A stretch of DNA of 64,000 nucleotides from Streptomyces sp. NBC_00557 (GCF_036345995.1 NZ_CP107796.1:4526001-4590000), one strand, 5' to 3'. Counted from the stretch's first letter, positions 19,244 to 27,357 are shown. Made by a program: numbers and translations. Notes: generated from the letters alone by a model not told the origin.

Positions 19244-19836
19244 GTACGGCGGAACGCGACCGGGCGCCCAAGCAGGACCGCAGCCGGGCCACCCGGCAGC
19301 GGCTCCTGGAGGCCGCCGTGGCCTGCCTGGCCGAACACGGCTGGGCGGGCTCCACCGTCGCCGTCGTCGCCGAACGCGCCGGCGTCTCCCGCGGCGCCGC
19401 CCAGCACCACTTCCCCACCCGCGAGGACCTGTTCACCGCCGCCGTCGAGTACGTCGCCGAGCAGCGCTCCACCGCGCTCAGGGAGCTGTTCCCGCAGGGC
19501 CCCGCCGACCGCCACGCCGTCGTCAGCGCCCTGGTCGACCTCTTCACCGGCCCCCTCTTCCGCGCCGCCCTGCACCTGTGGGTCGCCGCCTCCAACGAGG
19601 ACCAGCTGCGCACCCGCGTCACCGAACTCGAGGCCCGCGTCGGCCGCGACACCCACCGCATCGCCGTCGAACTCCTCGGCGCCGACGAGACCCGCCCCGG
19701 CGTCCGCGAAACCGTCCAGGGCCTCCTCGACATGGCCCGCGGCCTGGGCCTCGCCAACCTCCTCACCGACGACACCGCCCGCCGCGAACGCGTCGTCGCC
19801 CAGTGGGCCGCCCTCCTCGAACAGGCCCTGCGCTGA
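19231..19836 (+). CDS. TetR-family transcriptional regulator of the catabolic operon
   Basis: The product is 201 residues from the ATG at 19231; a GTG at 19240 that overlaps the upstream stop as GTGA is an equally good start. Residues 13-60 form the TetR helix-turn-helix (RQRLLEAAVACLAEHGW ... VAERAGVSRGAAQHHFPTRE). The remainder is a helical ligand domain. As the last gene of the operon it is probably an acyl-CoA-responsive repressor acting on the palindrome at 9769-9788. Confidence 0.88.
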   Translation: MGGVSTAERDRAPKQDRSRATRQRLLEAAVACLAEHGWAGSTVAVVAERAGVSRGAAQHHFPTREDLFTAAVEYVAEQRSTALRELFPQGPADRHAVVSALVDLFTGPLFRAALHLWVAASNEDQLRTRVTELEARVGRDTHRIAVELLGADETRPGVRETVQGLLDMARGLGLANLLTDDTARRERVVAQWAALLEQALR

Positions 19837-19888
19837 GACCGCCGCCGACCGAGTGGGGCGCGCCACACCCGTATCCGGCACCGAGAAG

Positions 19889-19894
19889 TACCCT
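19889..19894 (+). promoter_or_regulatory. Likely -10 box for a leaderless leader-peptide mRNA
   Basis: TACCCT fits the TAnnnT pattern and ends 6 bases before the leader-peptide ATG. Transcription would then start at or near the A of that ATG, as in leaderless mRNAs. No good -35 box is visible. Confidence 0.4.
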
Positions 19895-19900
19895 TGCCCC

Positions 19901-19981
19901 ATGTTTCCGATGCTCGTCCGCCGCCGCCACGTGGACTACGTGCGCGTCACGAGCATGGGCTGTCGGCGCCTGCCCGCCTGA
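19901..19981 (+). CDS. Short leader peptide of the RRHVD type
   Basis: This 26-codon frame reads MFPMLVRRRHVDYVRVTSMG then CRRLPA. The core RRRHVD-x-x-RVTS-x-x-C is the pattern of the short leader peptides placed upstream of sulfur/cysteine-related operons in streptomycetes and other actinobacteria, where a cysteine codon near the end is thought to sense cysteine supply. The -10-like TACCCT just upstream suggests a leaderless message. The oxygenase gene begins 101 bases downstream. That gap contains a CCCCCG...CGGGGG inverted repeat which could be part of an attenuator. Confidence 0.75.
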   Translation: MFPMLVRRRHVDYVRVTSMGCRRLPA

Positions 19982-20082
19982 ACCAGCCCCCGCACCCTCT
20001 CTCTTTCCGGTCACTTCCGGCACCCGGGGGCCGTCACACCCCTCGGCGGCCACCCGTGCCCCGTACACCCACGGACGCACCC

Positions 20083-21120
20083 ATGACCACGCACACACAG
20101 GCGGCCACCCCGTCGTACCACCAGCTCCCCGTCATCGACCTCTCGGCAGCCGACCGCGGCCCCCAGGCCCGCGCCCGGCTCCACGCCCAGCTGCACAGCG
20201 CCGCCCACGACGTCGGCTTCTTCCAGCTCGTCGGACACGGCGTCACCCCGGCCGAGACCGACGCGCTCCTCACCGCCATGCGCGCCTTCTTCGCCCTCCC
20301 CGAAGCCGACCGGCTCGCCCTCGGCAACATCAACTCCCCCCACTTCCGCGGCTACACCCGCACCGGCGACGAACGCACCGCCGGCGCCCGCGACTGGCGC
20401 GACCAGCTCGACATCGGCGCCGAACGCCCCGCCCGGATCCCCGCCCCCGGCGAACCGGCGTACTGGTGGCTGCAGGGCCCCAACCAGTGGCCCGCCGCCC
20501 TCCCAGAGCTGCGCACGGCCGCCCTGGCCTGGATCGACCGGCTCAGCGCCGTCGCCGCCCGCCTCCTGCGCGAACTCCTCACCGCCATCGGCGCCCCCGC
20601 CGACTTCTACGACCCGGTCTTCGGCGAGCACGCCCACCCGCACCTCAAACTCGTCCGCTACCCCGGCAGCGCGGGCGACGGCACCGACCAGGGCGTCGGC
20701 GCCCACAAGGACTACGGCTTCCTCACCCTGCTCCTCCAGGACAGCGTCGGCGGCCTCCAGGTGCAGCGCGAGGACGGCCTCTTCCACGACGTCCCGCCCA
20801 TCGACGGCGCCTTCGTCGTGAACCTCGGCGAACTCCTCGAGGTCGCCACCAACGGCTACCTGCTGGCCACCAACCACCGCGTGGTCAGCCCGCCCGGAGC
20901 CACGGAACGCTTCTCCGTGCCCTTCTTCTACAACCCCCGCCTGGACGCCAGGATCGAACCCCTGCCCTTCCCCCACGCCGCCAAGGCCCCGGGCATCACG
21001 ACGGACCCGGCGAACCCGCTGTACGCCGAGTACGGCTACAACGAACTCAAGGGCAAGCTCAGGGCGCACCCGCTGGTGGCGCAGCGGCACCACGGCAACC
21101 TGCTCGCACCGGCGGCATGA
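20083..21120 (+). CDS. 2-oxoglutarate/Fe(II)-type oxygenase, isopenicillin N synthase family
   Basis: The product is 345 residues. The N-terminal DIOX_N part (LPVIDLSAADRG, GFFQLVGHGV) and the C-terminal 2OG-FeII oxygenase domain are both complete. Iron ligands are His and Asp in GAHKDYGFLT and the distal His in ATNHRVV; the RFSVPFFYNP segment carries the Arg/Ser pair that binds the 2-oxoglutarate carboxylate. Streptomyces members are annotated only as isopenicillin N synthase family oxygenases, and no beta-lactam genes are nearby. The leader peptide upstream links its expression to sulfur or cysteine status, so a sulfonate- or sulfur-related substrate is possible. That is inference. Confidence 0.88.
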   Translation: MTTHTQAATPSYHQLPVIDLSAADRGPQARARLHAQLHSAAHDVGFFQLVGHGVTPAETDALLTAMRAFFALPEADRLALGNINSPHFRGYTRTGDERTAGARDWRDQLDIGAERPARIPAPGEPAYWWLQGPNQWPAALPELRTAALAWIDRLSAVAARLLRELLTAIGAPADFYDPVFGEHAHPHLKLVRYPGSAGDGTDQGVGAHKDYGFLTLLLQDSVGGLQVQREDGLFHDVPPIDGAFVVNLGELLEVATNGYLLATNHRVVSPPGATERFSVPFFYNPRLDARIEPLPFPHAAKAPGITTDPANPLYAEYGYNELKGKLRAHPLVAQRHHGNLLAPAA

Positions 21121-21196
21121 ACCGTCCGGGGGCGCGGCGAACCGCGCGGCCGGACACCACCGGCCCGCAGTCGCCCGCGCCCCCGAGCCACCCCTC

Positions 21197-22297
21197 TCAG
21201 TGGGCGATGTCCGCGTACCCGGCGATGTCCTCCGGCCGCCGCGGCCCCGGCCCCACATACCGGGCCGAAGGCCGCACCAGCCGCCCCGTCCGCTTCTGCT
21301 CCAGAATGTGCGCCGACCACCCGGCCGTACGCGCGCACGTGAACATCGACGTGAACATGTGCGCCGGCACCTCGGCGAAGTCCAGCACGATGGCGGCCCA
21401 GAACTCCACGTTGGTGGCCAGCACCCGATCCGGCCGACGGTTGTGCAGCTCCTCCAGCGCGGCCTTCTCCAGCGCCTCCGCCACCTCGAACCGCGGCGCC
21501 CCCAGCTCCCGCGCCGTACGCCGCAGCACCCGCGCCCGCGGATCCTCCGCCCGGTACACCCGGTGCCCGAACCCCATCAGCCGCTCGCCCCGGTCCAGGG
21601 CGCCCTTGACGTACGCCTCCGCGTCCCCCGTCCGCTCGATCTCCTCGATCATCCCCAGCACCCGCGACGGCGCGCCCCCGTGCAGCGGCCCGGACATGGC
21701 GCCCACGGCCCCCGACAGCGCGGCCGCGACATCGGCGCCGGTGGAGGCGATGACCCGCGCGGTGAACGTCGAGGCGTTCATCCCGTGCTCCGCGGCGGAC
21801 GTCCAGTACGCGTCCACGGCGGCGACATGCTTCGGATCCGGCTCACCCCGCCACCGGATCATGAACCGCTCCACCACCGACCTCGCCTTGTCGATCTCCC
21901 GCTGCGGCACCATCGGCAGACCCTGCCCGCGCGCGGACTGGGCGACGTACGACAGCGCCATGACGGCGGCCCGCGCCAGATCCTCCCGCGCCTGCCGCTC
22001 GTCGATGTCGAGCAGCGGTTTCAGCCCCCACACCGGCGCCAGCATGGCCAGCGCCGACTGCACATCCACCCGGATGTCACCGGAGTGGACCGGGATCGGG
22101 AACGGCTCGGCGGGCGGCAGGCCCGGATTGAAGGCACCGTCGACCAGCAGTCCCCACACGTTCCCGAACGAGACGTGACCGACCAGGTCCTCGATGTCGA
22201 CGCCCCGGTAGCGCAGGGCGCCGCCCTCCTTGTCCGGCTCGGCGATCTCCGTCTCGAACGCGACGACTCCCTCGAGTCCGGGTACGAAATCGGACAT
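21197..22297 (-). CDS. Citrate synthase (type 2, short form)
   Basis: The product is 366 residues, starting with MSDFVPGLEGVVAFET. It condenses acetyl-CoA with oxaloacetate or, in some paralogues, propionyl-CoA to 2-methylcitrate. Key catalytic parts are the histidine loops SGPLHGGAPSRV and GFGHRVYRAEDPRA, and the aspartate region (NVEFWAAIVLDFAEVP). The opening GLEGVVAFET matches actinobacterial citrate synthase 2. The gene is divergent from pdxH with about 165 bases between them. The ATG at 22297 has GGAG 6-9 bases upstream on the minus strand. Confidence 0.92.
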   Translation of the reverse strand: MSDFVPGLEGVVAFETEIAEPDKEGGALRYRGVDIEDLVGHVSFGNVWGLLVDGAFNPGLPPAEPFPIPVHSGDIRVDVQSALAMLAPVWGLKPLLDIDERQAREDLARAAVMALSYVAQSARGQGLPMVPQREIDKARSVVERFMIRWRGEPDPKHVAAVDAYWTSAAEHGMNASTFTARVIASTGADVAAALSGAVGAMSGPLHGGAPSRVLGMIEEIERTGDAEAYVKGALDRGERLMGFGHRVYRAEDPRARVLRRTARELGAPRFEVAEALEKAALEELHNRRPDRVLATNVEFWAAIVLDFAEVPAHMFTSMFTCARTAGWSAHILEQKRTGRLVRPSARYVGPGPRRPEDIAGYADIAH

Positions 22298-22462
22298 CAG
22301 GCGGCTCCTTGAGATGGTTCGGCGGCGGTCACCCCGGTGATGCCCCGTTCGACCGGTGGTCACCCAAACCGCAAGGGACCAGCACGATAACCCCCCGTGC
22401 CAGACTTGGGGAGCCCGTACGACACTGAGTGCCAGTGGCGTTCGATACGGCAAGATGACCGC

Positions 22463-23149
22463 GTGACCGACCGCGAACCCCTCCTGGACCCCGCCCTCGA
22501 CCCCGCCGCCATGCGCAAGCAGTACCGCGCGGAGGGCCTCGCCGAACAGGACCTGGCCACCCAGCCCATGGACCAGTTCGCCCGCTGGTTCGAGGACGCC
22601 GCACGGGCCGCGCTGCACGGCACGATCTACGAGCCCAACGCGATGATCGTCTCCACGGCGGACGCGGCCGGCCGCCCCAGTTCGCGCACGGTCCTGATGA
22701 AGCACTTCGACACCGAGGGCTTCGTCTTCTACACCAACTACGGCTCCCGCAAGGCCCGCGACCTCGCCGAGAACCCGCACATCGCCCTGCTCTTCCCCTG
22801 GCACCCGCTCGCCCGCCAGGTCATCGTCACCGGCACCGCCCGCCGCACCGGCCGCGACGAGACCGCCGCCTACTTCCGCACCCGCCCGCACGGCTCCCAG
22901 CTGGGCGCCTGGGCCAGCGCCCAGTCCTCCGTGATCGCCTCCCGCGCCGAACTGGACACCGCGTACGCCGAGCTCGAGGCCCGCTACCCCGAGGACGAAC
23001 AGGTCCCGGTCCCCCCGCACTGGGGCGGCTTCCGCGTCACCCCGGAGACGATCGAGTTCTGGCAGGGCCGGGTGAACCGCCTCCACGACCGCCTGCGCTA
23101 CACCGCCCGGCCCGACGGCACCTGGCAGGTCGAACGCCTGGCTCCGTGA
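22463..23149 (+). CDS. pdxH: Pyridoxamine 5'-phosphate oxidase
   Basis: The product is 228 residues. It oxidises pyridoxamine- or pyridoxine-5'-phosphate to pyridoxal phosphate with FMN. The PdxH order is clear: [32 protein letters not shown] (FMN), [38 protein letters not shown], and a C-terminal [24 protein letters not shown] that completes the active site. The GTG at 22463 is the first start compatible with the family length. It is followed by the structured element at 23170-23229. Confidence 0.93.
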   Translation: MTDREPLLDPALDPAAMRKQYRAEGLAEQDLATQPMDQFARWFEDAARAALHGTIYEPNAMIVSTADAAGRPSSRTVLMKHFDTEGFVFYTNYGSRKARDLAENPHIALLFPWHPLARQVIVTGTARRTGRDETAAYFRTRPHGSQLGAWASAQSSVIASRAELDTAYAELEARYPEDEQVPVPPHWGGFRVTPETIEFWQGRVNRLHDRLRYTARPDGTWQVERLAP

Positions 23150-23169
23150 CGGGCCCCGAAAACGCGGAC

Positions 23170-23229
23170 GACCCGCGGGCTGGGTTCCTCAAGGAGGAGC
23201 CGGCCGGACGTACCGGCAGCCCGCGGGTC
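23170..23229. terminator. Branched hairpin element, probable bidirectional terminator
   Basis: GACCCGCGGGCTG (23170-23182) and CAGCCCGCGGGTC (23217-23229) are a perfect 13-bp inverted repeat. Inside the loop are two further stems, GGTTCCTC/GAGGAGCC around AAG and GCCGG/CCGGC, so the RNA can fold as a three-way junction. On the minus strand it is followed by a short GTTTT run. It can end both pdxH and the minus-strand small transcript described below. Confidence 0.65.
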
Positions 23230-23310
23230 GGGTGACTGCGTTGGATTAGGCCGGCTGCGTGTTTCTCACACACGCTGGTCCGGCACCGCACTGGGTGTGG
23301 TGGCGAGCCG

Positions 23311-23349
23311 CTAGCCCGCAGCCACCTCGCGCGTCCGGGTTTCACTCAT
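23311..23349 (-). CDS. Tiny ORF, 12 codons, with consensus ribosome-binding site
   Basis: The frame reads MSETRTREVAAG and stops at TAG. AAGGAGGTGATCC (23355-23367, minus strand) upstream of it is fully complementary to the 3' end of 16S rRNA, which is rarely seen. The distance from GGAGG to the ATG is 11 bases, slightly long. It could be a true micropeptide or the ribosome-loading part of a regulatory RNA. Confidence 0.4.
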   Translation of the reverse strand: MSETRTREVAAG

Positions 23350-23382
23350 GTACCGGATCACCTCCTTCCCGTCGTGCTGGAC

Positions 23383-23411
23383 AGCCTAAGAAGCGCTTAG
23401 GGAGGGTTCAA
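23383..23411 (-). promoter_or_regulatory. Sigma-70 (HrdB)-type promoter for the small transcript
   Basis: TTGAAC (-35) and TAGGCT (-10) are separated by exactly 17 bases on the minus strand, matching the Streptomyces vegetative promoter consensus. The box pair overlaps the last codons and stop of the iscB remnant. Confidence 0.6.
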
Positions 23412-23927
23412 CTGTTTTTCTGTGATCCCTGCGGAGGAAATTCCGGCCGGACCTCGGTCGATGCGTAACTGCACGCCGTCGACTTCGGAGTCGGCGCGCG
23501 TGCGGTCTTTCAGCCGGATGGTGAAGGGCACCTGCCGAGCGACCACGGCCCTGCTCCTGCCAAGCAGCTCACGGGCGCGGGCGGGGTGGCAGGGCACGAG
23601 CGGGTGCCCGTCCCTGGAGAGGACGAAGACCCTGCCGGCGCCTGTCCCGCCCGTGTACAGCTCGTTTCCGGCGGGAACGTCACCGTTCCCGTTCTCTGCC
23701 GCCTTCGCCGCCTGGGCGGCGCTCTTGGCGTGACGCCGACGGGTTCCGGTGCCGTGCCCGTCGGTCTCCCCTCGCCCATGTTTCCCGCCGGTGCCCCGCG
23801 CGGTGGCGGGGTGTCCGTAAGCCGTTTCGTCCCTGCTCCCGGGGGTGTCTGCGCTCACGGGTTCCAGAGCAGGCTGCTGAGGAAGCACAGCCTGGTGGGT
23901 CTGCTCGCCTGCGGGGAACGTAGTCAT
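23397..23927 (-). pseudogene. Truncated IscB-like (RRXRR/HNH family) RNA-guided nuclease, N-terminal part only
   Basis: The frame has 176 codons. Residues 1-98 are a low-complexity extension also seen on Streptomyces IscB-type proteins as I remember them. From residue 100 it matches the IscB start: VFVLSRDGHPLVPCHPARAR (PLMP domain), then LLGRSRAVVARQVPFTIRLK (RRXRR and bridge-helix region), then SEVDGVQLRIDRG with Asp157 at the RuvC-I position. Normal members continue for 250 or more residues through RuvC-II, HNH and RuvC-III; here the frame diverges after IDRG and stops. Nuclease activity is therefore not expected. GGGAGG precedes the ATG. Leu154 is a TTA codon. IscB is the ancestor group of Cas9 and is linked to IS200/IS605-type elements. 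Confidence 0.75.
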
Positions 23928-24143
23928 CGGGGCACCTCCCTGATCTTCCGATCGTGATGACTGGGGCTGGCCACCCGACAGGCAGCGTTGTGCCCGGGGA
24001 GCGAGTGGCCTCCCTTCTCATGTGGGAGGTGACGTTAGTGAACCGAGGGCGCGCTGCTTCGAGATTCGGCCGTAGGTCGCTCGAACTTGCGAATCTCTCG
24101 GATTGTCCGAACGCGCGACCGGTACCGGTGCTAGCCGCTCGTA

Positions 24144-24169
24144 TTGACACCGCACTGGTCCAGACCGCA
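24144..24169 (+). promoter_or_regulatory. -35 box and DasR-type (dre) operator before the SIS gene
   Basis: TTGACA (24144-24149) is a perfect -35 hexamer. Directly after it lies ACTGGTCCAGACCGCA (24154-24169), which matches the DasR responsive element consensus ACTGGTCTAGACCACT at 13 of 16 positions, including the GGTC-nAGACC core. A repressor bound there would cover the -35/-10 spacer. DasR is the GlcNAc-responsive GntR regulator of Streptomyces. Confidence 0.7.
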
Positions 24170-24218
24170 CCGTGATCCGCGACACGGACGCGACACGGAC
24201 GTTGCGAAGGGGCACCGC

Positions 24219-24974
24219 ATGAGCGACGGCACGCCTGCCGACCTGTTCTTCGACGCCGCGATCGGCCTGCTGCGGCGGGTGCGGGAGGAGGAGGCCGAGG
24301 CGATCGGCGCGGCGGGGAACCTGCTCGCCGACACCGTCGCCGAGGGTGGGCGGCTGTTCGCGTTCGGGGCGGGGCACTCGTCGCTGGCCGCGCAGGACGT
24401 CGTCTACCGGGCCGGCGGGCTCGCGCTGATGAACCTGCTCGCCGTCCCCGGTGTCGTCGGGGTCGACGTCGTCCCGGCCACTCTCGGTTCCGCTCTCGAG
24501 CGGGTCGACGGGCTGGCGAGCGCCGTTCTGGACACCTCGCCGGTGCGGGCCGGAGACGCCCTGGTGATCATCTCGCTGTCGGGGCGCAACGCGCTGCCCG
24601 TGGAGATGGCGCTGAACGCCCGCGCCCTCGGGGTGAAGGTCATCGGCGTCACCTCGGTGGCGTACGCGTCGCAGACCACCTCGCGGCACTCCACCGGCAC
24701 CTTCCTGAAGGACCACTGCGACATCGTCCTGGACTCGAAGATCGCCGTCGGGGACGCGGAGCTGACGCTCGACACGATCCCGGCGCCCTTCGCCCCGGCC
24801 TCCACGGTCGTCACCACCGCCCTGATGCAGGCCGTGATGGCGACGGCCGCCGCCGCCCTCGCCGACCGGGGCATCGAGCCGCCGCTGCTGCGCTCCGGCA
24901 ACGTCGACGGCGGGCACGAGTGGAACGGCCGTGTGATGCGGGAGTACGGCGACCGGATCTTCTACCGGCACTGA
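24219..24974 (+). CDS. SIS-domain sugar-phosphate isomerase/binding protein (UPF0309 family)
   Basis: The product is 251 residues. It is one SIS domain: the phosphosugar loop FAFGAGHSSLAAQDVVYRAG near residue 50 and IISLSGRNALPVEMALNA near residue 125 are the two halves of the sugar-phosphate site. UPF0309 members occur in bacteria that use amino sugars, and their exact reaction is not settled. The dre-type operator upstream links it to N-acetylglucosamine metabolism through DasR. The next gene on the same strand is the iron regulator dmdR1. Confidence 0.88.
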   Translation: MSDGTPADLFFDAAIGLLRRVREEEAEAIGAAGNLLADTVAEGGRLFAFGAGHSSLAAQDVVYRAGGLALMNLLAVPGVVGVDVVPATLGSALERVDGLASAVLDTSPVRAGDALVIISLSGRNALPVEMALNARALGVKVIGVTSVAYASQTTSRHSTGTFLKDHCDIVLDSKIAVGDAELTLDTIPAPFAPASTVVTTALMQAVMATAAAALADRGIEPPLLRSGNVDGGHEWNGRVMREYGDRIFYRH

Positions 24975-24999
24975 GCGGCCGTAGCCGGTCGTAGCCCTC

Positions 25000-26388
25000 T
25001 CACGCCTCCCGCAGCGCGTTCGCGAGGTCCAGCGCCGTGGCGATGCGGGCCGCCACGTCCTCCGCGTAGCCGGTGTCGGTCCGCTCGAAGCGGGCGCGGC
25101 CGGCTCCGCGCAGGAAGGTCACCACGCCCAGCGTCCGCCCGCGGCTGCGCAGCGCCGCGCACAGGGCGTGCACCGCGTCGTCGGGCCACTGCCGGGCCAG
25201 CGCCCACTGCCGGGCCGCTTCCGCGTCGACCGGCCCGGCGTCGGCGCGGACGGTGCCGGCCCGCTCGACGCACTGCAGCGCCGGGTGCCCGGGTTCGTAG
25301 CGCACGGGCAGTCCGGCGGCGCCGGTGAGGAGGCTCGGTCCCGGCGCTCCGGCGGGTGTCGCGGCCAGCCGTACCAGCCGTACGGCGCCCTCCTCGCCGT
25401 CCGTGCGCGCGGGCCGGGTCACGCGGTCGATCAGCGCGTGGTCGGCGAAGCCGGCGAGGGCGAAGTCGAGGTGGACGACGGCCGCCTCGGCGGGGTCCTC
25501 GCACTCGGCGGCGGCGCGCGCGGCCCGGTGCAGCTGGTTGGTGCGGAACCGCAGCAGGGACGCTTCCTGTTCGCTCTGCTTGGCCTCGGTGACGTCCTGG
25601 AAGAGCCAGCCGACGCCGAGCGGCACCGGTTCCTCCGCGAGCGGCGAGGAAAGCCGTACGAACCCGTTGCGCCAGCAGCGCCGCTTCCCGCCCTCCCGGG
25701 TGCGTACGGTCACCCACATCTCGGCGGGCGCGGGCGGCGCGCCCTCGGCCAGTACGTGGGTGAGCGCGGCCTCCAGTTCCTCGACGCCCTGGGCGAGCAG
25801 TTCGCCGAGCGGCCGGCCCAGCGCGGAGGTGCGTCCGATGCCGAGGGCGCGGGCCGCGTGCGCGTTGACGACGGCGGGCCGCAGGTCGGCGTCGATGAGG
25901 ACGACGCCCCAGGCCGCGTCCTCGAAGAGCGCCTCGCTCAGTGCGATGGAGCGTTCCAGGTCGATCTGGGCGTGCACCTCGCTGAAGGCGCAGTAGACGC
26001 CGGCGGGCTTGCCGTCGGGTCCGCGTACGGCGGCGGACTGGGTGCGCACCAGCACGCGGCCGCCGTCCTTGGTGACCAGGGCGAACTCGTGCACCTGCCG
26101 TCCGGGTGCGTGCATCGCCGACATCAGCCGGGCCTGCACCTCTTCGGCGTCGGCGCTGCGCACCGCCCAGCCGGCGAACCCCTGCCGGCCGACGGCCTCG
26201 GCGGCCGTCCAGCCGAGGATCCGCTCGGCCTCTCTGTTCCAGTGGGTGACGACCCCGTCGGCGTCGAAGGCGCACAGGGCCGCGTCCATGCCGTCGAGCA
26301 GTGCGGCGAGCAGATCGGATCCGCCGGACTCGCCGGGGTCGTCCGGCCCCAGCTCGTCGGTGGTCCCACTCCGCCGGGAAGCACTCAC
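25000..26388 (-). CDS. PAS/GAF sensor-type regulatory protein
   Basis: The product is 462 residues with no membrane segment. Residues 25-140 form a first PAS domain (LLDGMDAALCAFDADGVVTH, WNREAERILGWTAAEAVG). Residues 150-270 form a second PAS domain (DAAWGVVLIDADLRPAVVNA) ending in the PAC-like GVGWLFQDVTEAKQSEQEA. From about 280 a GAF-like part is present without a recognisable phosphatase, kinase or GGDEF output domain. Streptomyces have many PAS-GAF-PP2C proteins; here the phosphatase is missing, so it may bind a partner. It starts with GTG, and it is divergent from dmdR1. Confidence 0.75.
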   Translation of the reverse strand: MSASRRSGTTDELGPDDPGESGGSDLLAALLDGMDAALCAFDADGVVTHWNREAERILGWTAAEAVGRQGFAGWAVRSADAEEVQARLMSAMHAPGRQVHEFALVTKDGGRVLVRTQSAAVRGPDGKPAGVYCAFSEVHAQIDLERSIALSEALFEDAAWGVVLIDADLRPAVVNAHAARALGIGRTSALGRPLGELLAQGVEELEAALTHVLAEGAPPAPAEMWVTVRTREGGKRRCWRNGFVRLSSPLAEEPVPLGVGWLFQDVTEAKQSEQEASLLRFRTNQLHRAARAAAECEDPAEAAVVHLDFALAGFADHALIDRVTRPARTDGEEGAVRLVRLAATPAGAPGPSLLTGAAGLPVRYEPGHPALQCVERAGTVRADAGPVDAEAARQWALARQWPDDAVHALCAALRSRGRTLGVVTFLRGAGRARFERTDTGYAEDVAARIATALDLANALREA

Positions 26389-26653
26389 CTGGACCCCCTG
26401 GAGGCTGCATCGGCGCCGGTACGGCGCTCGGTTCGCTCACTGGCCTTCATTCAACTGGAACGTGACACAGCCCACACGCTGTTCCCGCAACTTCCCGGGA
26501 ATCTGTTCCCGCTCGACGGCGGGTCGACCCGTCCGCCGCGCGCGCCGGCCCCCGTTTTCCCGGTGGCCCCCGCTTGTCAGTGGGATCCGGCAGAATTGGT
26601 GTCAGGGCCAGCGCACGCGCCGGGCTGCCGGCAGAGGTAATCGAGGGGCACGT

Positions 26654-27346
26654 ATGTCCGGACTGATCGACACCACGGAGATGTATCTCCGCACCATCCT
26701 CGAGCTCGAAGAGGAAGGCGTCGTCCCCATGCGCGCCCGCATCGCGGAGCGGCTGGACCAGAGTGGGCCGACGGTGAGCCAGACGGTGGCGCGCATGGAG
26801 CGCGACGGACTGGTGTCCGTGGCCAGCGACCGTCATCTGGAGCTGACCGACGAGGGCCGCAGGCTCGCCACGCGCGTGATGCGCAAGCACCGGCTGGCCG
26901 AGTGTCTGCTCGTCGACGTGATCGGCCTGGAGTGGGAGCAGGTGCACGCGGAGGCGTGCCGCTGGGAGCACGTGATGAGCGAGGCCGTGGAGCGGCGGGT
27001 GCTGGAGCTGCTGCGGCACCCGACCGAGTCGCCGTACGGCAATCCCATTCCGGGCCTGGAGGAGCTGGGCGAGAAGGACGGCGCCGACCCGTTCCTGGAC
27101 GAGGGCATGGTCTCGCTGGCCGATCTGGATCCGGGCGCGGACGGCAAGACGGTCGTGGTCCGGCGGATCGGTGAGCCCATCCAGACGGACGCGCAGCTGA
27201 TGTACACGCTGCGGCGCGCGGGTGTGCAGCCCGGTTCCGTGGTGAGCGTGACCGCGTCGGCGGGCGGTGTGCTGGTGGGCAGCGGCGGTGAGGCGGCCGA
27301 GCTGGAGGCGGACGTCGCCTCGCATGTGTTCGTCGCCAAGCGCTGA
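26654..27346 (+). CDS. dmdR1: Iron-dependent DtxR-family repressor DmdR1
   Basis: The product is 230 residues. The winged helix (SGLIDTTEMYLRTILELEEE, then MRARIAERLDQSGPTVSQTV), the dimer/metal domain (HRLAECLLVDVIGLEWEQVH, with the metal-binding Cys and Glu in EACRWEHVMSE) and the C-terminal SH3-like domain are all present. With Fe(II) bound it represses siderophore and iron-uptake genes. The gene order SIS gene - PAS - DtxR matches the dmdR1 neighbourhood of S. coelicolor. Long frames are open on the opposite strand, as for the antisense gene adm described there. Confidence 0.88.
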   Translation: MSGLIDTTEMYLRTILELEEEGVVPMRARIAERLDQSGPTVSQTVARMERDGLVSVASDRHLELTDEGRRLATRVMRKHRLAECLLVDVIGLEWEQVHAEACRWEHVMSEAVERRVLELLRHPTESPYGNPIPGLEELGEKDGADPFLDEGMVSLADLDPGADGKTVVVRRIGEPIQTDAQLMYTLRRAGVQPGSVVSVTASAGGVLVGSGGEAAELEADVASHVFVAKR

Positions 27347-27357
27347 GCGGAGGCGAG

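Larger units (their letters stand above)
23165..23376 (-). ncRNA. Candidate small transcript of about 210 nt with a tiny ORF
   Basis: A good promoter (23383-23411), an untranslated start, a near-perfect ribosome-binding site, a 12-codon frame and a strong structured terminator follow each other on the minus strand in the gap between iscB and pdxH. No longer protein frame exists. I infer an sRNA or a peptide-coding small mRNA; its ends are estimates. Its function is unknown. Confidence 0.45.

Noticed and set aside
23355..23367. GGATCACCTCCTT on the plus strand, identical to the 3' end of 16S rRNA
   Set aside because: There is no rRNA sequence around it. Read on the minus strand it is a ribosome-binding site before a micro-ORF.
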